Shown here piece by piece: positions 1-4,370 of a DNA stretch of 5,859 nucleotides. Position numbers and translations under genes: made by a program. Every line of letters starts with the position of its first letter. The stretch's first letter is position 1. The notes beneath the pieces were generated by a model, which saw only the letters and a program-made list of their open reading frames with translations, was not told the origin of the DNA and searched no databases. The DNA comes from an uncultured Eubacteriaceae bacterium (GTDB taxonomy: Bacteria > Bacillota > Clostridia > Oscillospirales > Acutalibacteraceae), in the NCBI GenBank assembly GCA_937905915.1, contig CALCVR010000078.1:1-5859 (forward strand), in the 5' to 3' direction.

Positions 1-840
1 GGTAAATCCAACCCCTAAAAATCCCGGTTCCCGCAGGAGCTGGACGCCGTCGGCCCAGTAGTCGGCTTCCTTGGTCATGCCGAAGGTGCGGACCATGCAA
101 GTGGCGTCCTTTCGCATATCTTCAAAGTGAACATCGTCCCGATTGAGCATCCCTATGCGGCAACGCTGAAACAAGGTGGATTTCCATCCCATGTATTCTT
201 CAAAACTGCTGTGTTCCCCCGGTCCGATGTGATCGGGTGAGAGATTGGTAAAAATCCCGATTTCAAAGGGGAGAGCATCCACCCGATGGGTCATCAGGCC
301 TTGAGAGGATACCTCCACACAGGCGTACTCACAGCCTGCCTTATCCATATCCCCCAGGGCCTTTTGGAGCTCATAGGATTCGGGGGTGGTGTTGACCGTT
401 TTGCGTACCACATCCCCGAACCGGATGCCGGTGGTGCCTACAAGCCCTGATTTATGTCCAATCTGCTCCAAAATATGATGGAGCAGATGAGCCACTGAGG
501 TTTTTCCCTTGGTCCCGGTGATGCCGATGGTCTTGACGCGTCGGGCAGGATGGCGGAATAGGCAGGCCGATAGGGATGCCAGCGCCGCCCTGGTATCGGG
601 AACCTGGACGACGTCGGCGTCGCAGGGAAGATCCATAGGATGTTGCACGATAAAGGCGCGGCATCCCTTGTTGTAGGCCGATTGGACGAAAGTATGGCCG
701 TCCACCGCTGTGCCGCACAAAGCCACAAAAGCATTTTGGGATGAGGCTTTGCGGGAATCGTAACACAGATCATCCACCTCCCTATTTGGGGAACAGGAGG
801 CAGGAAGGCGGGCTTCCTCCAGCAAGCGGACAAGTTTCAC
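1..840 (-). CDS. murE: MurE-type Mur ligase (UDP-MurNAc-tripeptide synthetase family), C-terminus cut by window edge
   Basis: Cytoplasmic ATP-dependent Mur ligase. The family adds the third residue (meso-diaminopimelate or lysine) to UDP-MurNAc-L-Ala-D-Glu during peptidoglycan precursor synthesis. 280 codons are present, in frame to the edge. Visible N-domain motif: YDSRKASSQNAFVALCGT at about residues 27-44, typical of MurE uridine binding. The central ATPase domain has the P-loop GITGTKGKTS (106-115), NTTPES (150-155), EVSSQGL (176-182), FTNLSPDH (197-204) and YMGWKSTLF (216-224), where K220 matches the carbamylated lysine of Mur ligases. The third domain and the DNPR-type specificity loop lie off the edge, so the added amino acid cannot be read. 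Start is GTG 840: GGAAAGG at 857-851 stands 10 nt upstream, and no in-frame ATG precedes it. A promoter and a leader terminator lie upstream. The SPDHIGPGEH stretch differs from the usual RDHLDYHG, so it could be a MurE paralogue rather than the housekeeping copy. Confidence 0.88.
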   Translation of the reverse strand, partial: MKLVRLLEEARLPASCSPNREVDDLCYDSRKASSQNAFVALCGTAVDGHTFVQSAYNKGCRAFIVQHPMDLPCDADVVQVPDTRAALASLSACLFRHPARRVKTIGITGTKGKTSVAHLLHHILEQIGHKSGLVGTTGIRFGDVVRKTVNTTPESYELQKALGDMDKAGCEYACVEVSSQGLMTHRVDALPFEIGIFTNLSPDHIGPGEHSSFEEYMGWKSTLFQRCRIGMLNRDDVHFEDMRKDATCMVRTFGMTKEADYWADGVQLLREPGFLGVGFT

Positions 841-867
841 ACAATCATCGCCTTTCCACCGTTAGTC

Positions 868-907
868 ATAAACAGAAAAGTTAGGGCGGCTCCCCGCCGC
901 CCTAACT
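868..907 (-). terminator. Intrinsic terminator inside the murE-like leader (attenuator candidate)
   Basis: Perfect 12-bp inverted repeat AGTTAGGGCGGC (879-890) / GCCGCCCTAACT (896-907) with a 5-nt loop. Read on the minus strand, the stem is followed by TTTCTGTTT, which adds to the final U of the stem to give a U-rich tail. On the plus strand the stem is followed by GGTTACTTGG, so termination is expected for minus-strand transcription. It sits downstream of the promoter at 965-993 and 38 nt before the GTG start, so it would interrupt the transcript before the gene unless antitermination occurs. It would also stop read-through from the regulator gene. Confidence 0.7.
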
Positions 908-915
908 GGTTACTT

Positions 916-943
916 GGACGCTTTTCCCTCGTGGAAAACATCC
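916..943 (-). promoter_or_regulatory. First leader hairpin of the murE-like transcript
   Basis: In the minus-strand RNA, GGAUGUUUUCC pairs with the downstream GGAAAAGCGUCC arm. This makes an 11-bp stem with two G-U pairs, one bulged A and an ACGAG loop. It begins about 15 nt after the predicted transcription start and ends 9 nt before the terminator stem. Just upstream, GUUAGGG (949-943) is complementary to CCCUAAC in the 3' arm of the terminator, which allows a competing fold. Folding was done by eye. No known riboswitch class was recognised. Confidence 0.45.
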
Positions 944-964
944 CCTAACAACAACTCTTTTTTC

Positions 965-993
965 AGTATACCCGATTGGAGAGGAAAATTCAA
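965..993 (-). promoter_or_regulatory. Sigma-A type promoter for the murE-like gene
   Basis: On the minus strand, -35 TTGAAT (993-988) and -10 TATACT (970-965) are separated by exactly 17 bp. Each hexamer matches consensus at 5 of 6 (-10) and 4 of 6 (-35) positions. Transcription would start near 958, giving a leader of about 118 nt before the GTG at 840. It lies downstream of the dtxR-like stop, so it would serve the Mur ligase gene alone. Confidence 0.72.
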
Positions 994-1008
994 CCACAGG
1001 AGCAATCC

Positions 1009-1032
1009 GACTTATTTTCTGCCCAATAAGTC
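1009..1032. repeat. Perfect 8-bp inverted repeat upstream of the murE-like promoter
   Basis: GACTTATT (1009-1016) and AATAAGTC (1025-1032) are exact reverse complements with an 8-nt spacer. The repeat lies 50 nt beyond the regulator stop and 15 bp upstream of the -35 box at 993-988. The AT-rich stem has no T-run after it on the minus strand, so it is a poor intrinsic terminator. An operator or a weak 3' hairpin are alternatives. It resembles neither the classical DtxR box nor the MntR box closely. Confidence 0.35.
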
Positions 1033-1081
1033 TTATCATCCCTTAAATTCAAAAATTCATTGGCTTTTATCCATTTCATTT

Positions 1082-1456
1082 TTAATTCTGAGCTTTTTTG
1101 ATATACTCTAGCAATTTTTCCATGGTTTCCGTACTGACCACATGCTCCATGCGGCAGGCGTCCTCCTCGGCCACTTTTTCAGAAATACCCAGCTGCTGCA
1201 TGAGGAATCCCTTGATGGTGACATGGCGGAACAGCACCTCAGACGCAATGCGTGATCCCTCTTCCGTGAGACGGATGGTGCCATACGGTTCATGATCGCA
1301 TAGGCCGTCCTGGGCCAGCGTTTTAACCGCCCGGTTGACGCTGGGCTTGGACAGCCCCAATTCATTGGCAATGTCGGTGACGTGTACCGGCCCTTGCTGT
1401 TCCAGAATATGGATGGTCTCCAGGTAATCTTCCAGGGAAGAGGATAACTTTCTCAT
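1082..1456 (-). CDS. DtxR/MntR-family metal-dependent transcriptional regulator
   Basis: A 124-residue cytoplasmic DNA-binding protein of the DtxR/MntR family, which represses metal uptake genes when loaded with Fe2+ or Mn2+. Residues 1-65 form the winged helix-turn-helix (VTDIANELGLSKPSVNRAVK at 26-45, wing YGTIRLTEEG at 58-67). Residues 70-115 match the dimerisation and metal-binding helices. Candidate ligands by family alignment are D10, E13, H78, C101, E104 and H105. The C-terminal SH3-like domain of DtxR/IdeR is absent, as in MntR and many short Firmicute members. D10 and E13 are MntR-like, while Cys in DACRMEH is DtxR-like, so the preferred metal is uncertain. The ATG lies 5 nt after the hydrolase stop; its likely ribosome site AAGGA (1473-1469) sits inside the end of that gene, 12 nt from the start, implying co-transcription. 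No metal transporter is in the window, so targets are unknown. Confidence 0.9.
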   Translation of the reverse strand: MRKLSSSLEDYLETIHILEQQGPVHVTDIANELGLSKPSVNRAVKTLAQDGLCDHEPYGTIRLTEEGSRIASEVLFRHVTIKGFLMQQLGISEKVAEEDACRMEHVVSTETMEKLLEYIKKAQN

Positions 1457-1461
1457 AACAA

Positions 1462-3357
1462 TCAGCCGTCCTTATAGGTTGATAATAGCTTACCCACCCA
1501 TTGCCCCGTACCGGCCAGGACAGAGCCATAAGGGGCTAGATGAATGGTTTTTCCTTCTTTGTTTCCCAAGATGCAAGTGACGTCTTCCCATCCCTTGGGA
1601 AGAGGGAAAGAGGCAGGATTTTCTGAGCGGTTGACCACTGTCAAAAGGGTATCCTTCCCCCTGCGCCGCCCAAAGGCCAACACATCCCCCTGGGCAAACA
1701 AGGGGATAAACTCCCCGTCTGCCAAGGCGGGGCAGATCTTGCGGATACGCCCAAGACGACGGTACCATTTGATAAGGAAATGATCCTCCTTGCCCCAGGG
1801 ATAACAGCCGCGGTTAAAGGGATCTTTGTATCCCTCCATCCCGGCCTCATCGCCGTAATAGAGAGAAGGGACGCCGGGAAGGGTGTATTGCATCACCGAG
1901 GCAAGACGCATCAGATGCAGGCCGCGGTTCCTCTGTTCCGGGGATAATTGTTGTTCCGCCTGCCAATCCCGGCCCCGGTTGCCTGCCGGTTCTCCGGCTA
2001 AAACCGTAAGGGCGCGTTCGGTGTCGTGTGTACCGATGTGATTCATAAGGGCATGCAGCGCCGGGGCGGGATAGTGATCGCACACCGACATGACAGCAGT
2101 CAGAAAATCCTCCCCCTTGCCCCCGGTCAAGAAGCCCAGGATGGCGTTGCGAAATGGATAATTCATCACCGAATCCAGCTGTTTCCCCAGCAGGAATTTG
2201 CGACGGGCGCCGTAGCTTTCCTTATTGGAGGCATCCTCCCAGACTTCCCCTAGGATGAGGGCGTCGGGATTTTGCTCTTTTACCGATTGGCGCAGCCGTT
2301 CCAAAAAGAGATCAGGAAGCTCGTCGGCCACATCCAGACGCCAACCGGATATACCGCACCGCAGCCATTTTTTGAGGATTCCTTGATCCCCGCAAATAAA
2401 CTCCAAAAAGGAGGGGTCCTCTTCATGGACCTCCGGCAGGGTGATAAACCCCCACCAGGAAGTGTAGAGTTCCGGCCATTTCTGAAACTTGTACCAGGAA
2501 TAATAAGGGGACTGCTGGGTATTGTAAGCTCCGTTTGGAGCATACCGTCCCTCCCGGTTAAAATACACCGAGTCGGAACCGGTATGGCTGAAAACACCGT
2601 CTAGTACAATGCGGATGCCTCGTTTGGCTGCTTTGGCACACAGACGTTTTAATTCGCCTTCATTTCCCAACAAAGGATCGATTTTGGTATAATCAGCGGT
2701 ATCGTACCGATGGTTGGAATGGGATTCAAAAATGGGGTTGAGGTAAAGGCAGGTAACGCCTAAACTCTCTAAGTAGGGGAGCTTTTGCTCAATGCCGAGA
2801 AGATCGCCGCCGAAAAAGTCGGAATTGGTGACCTTGCCTTGGGCGTTGGGCCTCCACTCTGGTTGCTCCCCCCAGTCTTGGCGCAAAGTACGGTCGTGGG
2901 GCACGCCCTGTTTAGGGCGCCCGGAAGAAGCAAACCGGTCGGGGAAGATCTGATAATAGACGCCGCCTTTGATCCAGTCCGGCGTCTGAAAAGCAGGATC
3001 ATAAGCTGTCAGCTGCCAAGCGCCTTGTCCTCCCAGCACGCCGCTGCCGTCAGGACGAGCCGAGATGGGGAGTTTTCCCTGATGGGTTTGGCACTCAAAG
3101 GAATACCAATAAAGCCCTTCTGCATCGGGTTTAAAATGGCACTCCCACCATTCGGAATTTTGGCCTTCCATACCACACCAGAACATCCCATACCGGCGAG
3201 GCTCCTTTTGAGGATCAGATCGGATGACTAGGGTACAGGAGGAACAGCCGTAATCCCTGGGCAGCAGGACGCGGAGATGTACTGCAGTCCCGGCAGGCAC
3301 AGCGCCAAAAGGACTGCGATGATCGGGATCATAGGCGTGAAAAGGGCAAAATGCCAT
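1462..3357 (-). CDS. GH13 alpha-amylase-family glycosidase (neopullulanase / cyclomaltodextrinase / alpha-glucosidase type)
   Basis: A 631-residue enzyme that hydrolyses alpha-glucosidic bonds in maltodextrins, pullulan or cyclodextrin-like substrates. No signal peptide is seen, so it probably acts in the cytoplasm on imported oligosaccharides. Residues 1-125 or so form an N-terminal beta-sandwich (PFGAVPAGTAVHLRV near 16-30). The catalytic barrel starts at GGVYYQIFPDRF (about 131-142). GH13 regions are intact: NPIFESHSNHRYD (207-219), LDGVFSHTG (252-260), GWRLDVADE (338-346, nucleophile D342), GEVWED (370-375, acid/base E371) and NHIGTHDTE (439-447, stabiliser D445). GVPSLYYGDEAG near 495 and a C-terminal beta domain follow. 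The ATG at 3357 is chosen because GGAGTGA (3371-3365) lies 7 nt before it and the protein then begins as relatives do. An in-frame ATG at 3432 would add 25 residues but has no ribosome site. Exact specificity cannot be read from sequence. The dtxR-like gene follows after 5 nt. Confidence 0.92.
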   Translation of the reverse strand: MAFCPFHAYDPDHRSPFGAVPAGTAVHLRVLLPRDYGCSSCTLVIRSDPQKEPRRYGMFWCGMEGQNSEWWECHFKPDAEGLYWYSFECQTHQGKLPISARPDGSGVLGGQGAWQLTAYDPAFQTPDWIKGGVYYQIFPDRFASSGRPKQGVPHDRTLRQDWGEQPEWRPNAQGKVTNSDFFGGDLLGIEQKLPYLESLGVTCLYLNPIFESHSNHRYDTADYTKIDPLLGNEGELKRLCAKAAKRGIRIVLDGVFSHTGSDSVYFNREGRYAPNGAYNTQQSPYYSWYKFQKWPELYTSWWGFITLPEVHEEDPSFLEFICGDQGILKKWLRCGISGWRLDVADELPDLFLERLRQSVKEQNPDALILGEVWEDASNKESYGARRKFLLGKQLDSVMNYPFRNAILGFLTGGKGEDFLTAVMSVCDHYPAPALHALMNHIGTHDTERALTVLAGEPAGNRGRDWQAEQQLSPEQRNRGLHLMRLASVMQYTLPGVPSLYYGDEAGMEGYKDPFNRGCYPWGKEDHFLIKWYRRLGRIRKICPALADGEFIPLFAQGDVLAFGRRRGKDTLLTVVNRSENPASFPLPKGWEDVTCILGNKEGKTIHLAPYGSVLAGTGQWVGKLLSTYKDG

Positions 3358-3364
3358 ATGAAAA

Positions 3365-3371
3365 TCACTCC
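3365..3371 (-). promoter_or_regulatory. Shine-Dalgarno site deciding the GH13 start
   Basis: GGAGTGA on the minus strand stands 7 nt upstream of ATG 3357. The alternative in-frame ATG at 3432 is preceded by CACAGCTGCAAACAGC, which has no ribosome-binding sequence, so the downstream start is preferred. Confidence 0.7.
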
Positions 3372-3418
3372 ATTTGCTTGGTTTCAGGGGAAAAGAATAC
3401 GGTATCCCTTTTGAGGAG

Positions 3419-3468
3419 AGGAAAAGGCGCATGCTGTTTGCAGCTGTGAGGATCGTTGGCCTTTTCCT
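3419..3468. repeat. Long inverted repeat between the yfbR-like and GH13 genes
   Basis: AGGAAAAGGC (3419-3428) and GCCTTTTCCT (3459-3468) are exact reverse complements, 10 bp each, separated by 30 nt. The loop holds a smaller hairpin, GCTG-TTTG-CAGC (3433-3444). It lies 30 nt after the nucleotidase stop and 61 nt before the GH13 start. The right arm runs into CTTTTCCTTTTATAT on the plus strand, but no plus-strand gene precedes it. On the minus strand CTCTCC follows, with no strong U-run. It may be a leader structure, mRNA-processing stem or protein site; a terminator is possible but weak. A 12-bp AT-rich palindrome, AAAGATATCTTT (3488-3499), overlaps the nucleotidase stop codon. Confidence 0.4.
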
Positions 3469-3497
3469 TTTATATGCCCGTAGGGAAAAAGATATCT

Positions 3498-4091
3498 TTA
3501 GGAATGGCCGTTAAGCTCATCCAATGTCAGGGAGAAGGAAGGGAGAAACTCCTCCAAAAATACGTCGGCCTCAGGGACATGCAGATCTACAATGGCCTGG
3601 CGAGTGGAAACAGCAGCTGTACGAAATTCCTGATTGCCGGCCTTCTGTTCCTCGATGCATTTGACAAGGGCTGAGAGCTTGTCGGCCGCTTTGACCAATG
3701 TCCAAAGTTCCTTCTCCTCCTCTTGGGGAAGAAAAAGAGGGCGGTAATCCTCCTGCAAGTCGTCGGGGAGGAGATCCAGAAGCTGCTGTGCGGAATCCAA
3801 TTCCACCTGCTGGTAGGCTGACCGGATGGACGGATTGCGGTATTTGACCGGGGTGGGAAGATCGCCGGTTAGAATCTCCGGCGTATCGTGGAAGAGAGCC
3901 AGAAGAGCCGCCCGTTCCGGAGATACTGATCCCCCAAACCGGCGGTTACGCAGCACAGCCAACGCATGGGCAATCATGGCCACCTGAAGGCTGTGTTCGC
4001 TGATATTTTCCGAATAGGTATTGCGCATAAGGCCCCAACGGTTGATATGCTTCATACGGGACAACATAGCGAAAAAATGGCTTTGCTGCAT
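3498..4091 (-). CDS. yfbR: YfbR-like HD-domain 5'-deoxynucleotidase
   Basis: A 197-residue cytoplasmic phosphohydrolase of the HD superfamily. E. coli YfbR, which this closely resembles in length (199 residues) and motifs, dephosphorylates deoxyribonucleoside 5'-monophosphates with a divalent metal and takes part in dNMP turnover and salvage. Visible matches are QSHFFAMLSRMKHINRW (3-19), ISEHSLQVAMIAHALA (30-45), HDTPEILTGDLPTPVKY (68-84), KAADKLSALVKCIEE (134-148) and FLPSFSLTLDE (182-192). Metal ligands H33, H68, D69 and D137 are present, as are R18 and E72, which are important in the E. coli enzyme. The start ATG 4091 has GGGAGG (4102-4097) 5 nt upstream. A promoter at 4168-4197 gives a leader of about 70 nt. 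The next minus-strand gene starts 140 nt downstream, so co-transcription with the GH13 gene is possible but unproven. Confidence 0.93.
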   Translation of the reverse strand: MQQSHFFAMLSRMKHINRWGLMRNTYSENISEHSLQVAMIAHALAVLRNRRFGGSVSPERAALLALFHDTPEILTGDLPTPVKYRNPSIRSAYQQVELDSAQQLLDLLPDDLQEDYRPLFLPQEEEKELWTLVKAADKLSALVKCIEEQKAGNQEFRTAAVSTRQAIVDLHVPEADVFLEEFLPSFSLTLDELNGHS

Positions 4092-4144
4092 AGCATCCTC
4101 CCAACCAGTATTCCAAAAGCACTGAATATTAACAGTAAGACAAT

Positions 4145-4173
4145 TCGTTATAACGATATACTTTATAAGTATA
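4145..4173. promoter_or_regulatory. Two abutting palindromes over the yfbR-like promoter (operator candidate)
   Basis: TCGTTATAACGA (4145-4156) is a perfect 12-bp palindrome. It directly abuts TATACTTTATAAGTATA (4157-4173), with perfect 7-bp arms around TAT. The second covers the minus-strand -10 box (4173-4168) and the expected start point near 4161; the first covers the early transcribed region. This position suits a repressor site. The factor is unknown, and AT-rich palindromes near -10 boxes also arise by chance. Confidence 0.4.
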
Positions 4174-4197
4174 CCATTTTAAGCCAGCGTTTGTCTA
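4168..4197 (-). promoter_or_regulatory. Promoter for the yfbR-like gene
   Basis: On the minus strand, -35 TAGACA (4197-4192; 5 of 6 consensus) and -10 TATACT (4173-4168; 5 of 6) are 18 bp apart. TGG just before the -10 gives an extended -10 (TGn). Predicted start is near 4161, about 70 nt before the ATG. Confidence 0.68.
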
Positions 4198-4257
4198 GGC
4201 TTACAGGCAGCCGGAAAAGGACAGAAAATAGGAGAAAAAAGCCAGTGGCTAGGTGTC

Positions 4258-4286
4258 TTGCGGAAGGAAGGGGATTGTTGTATAAT
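4258..4286 (+). promoter_or_regulatory. Promoter for the cysteine desulfurase-thiI operon
   Basis: A consensus -10 TATAAT (4281-4286) has TTGCGG (4258-4263) 17 bp upstream as a partial -35. A purine-rich, A-tract stretch (about 4212-4241) precedes it. The start point would be near 4293, leaving a leader of about 78 nt. It diverges from the yfbR-like promoter, with about 60 bp between the two -35 boxes. Confidence 0.65.
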
Positions 4287-4333
4287 AATATCTAGTTATT
4301 TGATAGGACAATCAAAGCGGGTGTGCAAGTGGA

Positions 4334-4356
4334 AAAAAGCGCATTTTCCGCTTTTT
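4334..4356 (+). promoter_or_regulatory. Leader hairpin just upstream of the cysteine desulfurase ribosome site
   Basis: AAAAAGCG (4334-4341) and CGCTTTTT (4349-4356) are exact reverse complements around a 7-nt loop. The stem ends 7 nt before GAGGGG (4364-4369). The T-run is part of the stem and only three G-C pairs are present, so termination would be weak. An effect on translation or mRNA stability is as likely. It may also be without function. Confidence 0.3.
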
Positions 4357-4370
4357 GTGGATTGAGGGGA

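Noticed and set aside
438..833. Minus-strand frames of 131 and 104 codons with ATG starts
   Set aside because: They overlap the Mur ligase in other frames. The frame from GTG 840 carries the YDSR, GTKGKTS and TNLSPDH motifs, so the ATG frames are spurious.
879..907. TTAGG/CCTAA repeat resembling a DtxR box near the dtxR-like gene
   Set aside because: The arms are a continuous 12-bp GC-rich stem with a U-rich tail on the minus strand, which fits a terminator better. The 19-bp DtxR-box spacing is not kept.
916..943. ACGA loop hairpin resembling a guanidine-II (mini-ykkC) riboswitch
   Set aside because: That class needs two hairpins with ACGR tetraloops. Only one such loop is present here; the second stem is a GC-rich terminator with a different loop, and the downstream gene is not a guanidine-related gene.
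914..1111. A 65-codon plus-strand frame in the murE-dtxR spacer
   Set aside because: It opposes the murE-like promoter and leader and the end of the regulator gene, has no ribosome-binding sequence, and its composition (many Asn, Ser, Phe) follows the local AT-rich DNA.
2785..3231. A 148-codon plus-strand frame opposite the GH13 gene
   Set aside because: It lies antisense to a region with intact GH13 motifs, shows no recognisable domain and has no good ribosome site. It is a shadow of the real gene.
3488..3499. AAAGATATCTTT palindrome at the nucleotidase stop as a terminator
   Set aside because: The stem is six A/T-rich pairs with no loop. It cannot form a stable intrinsic terminator hairpin despite the T-run after it.
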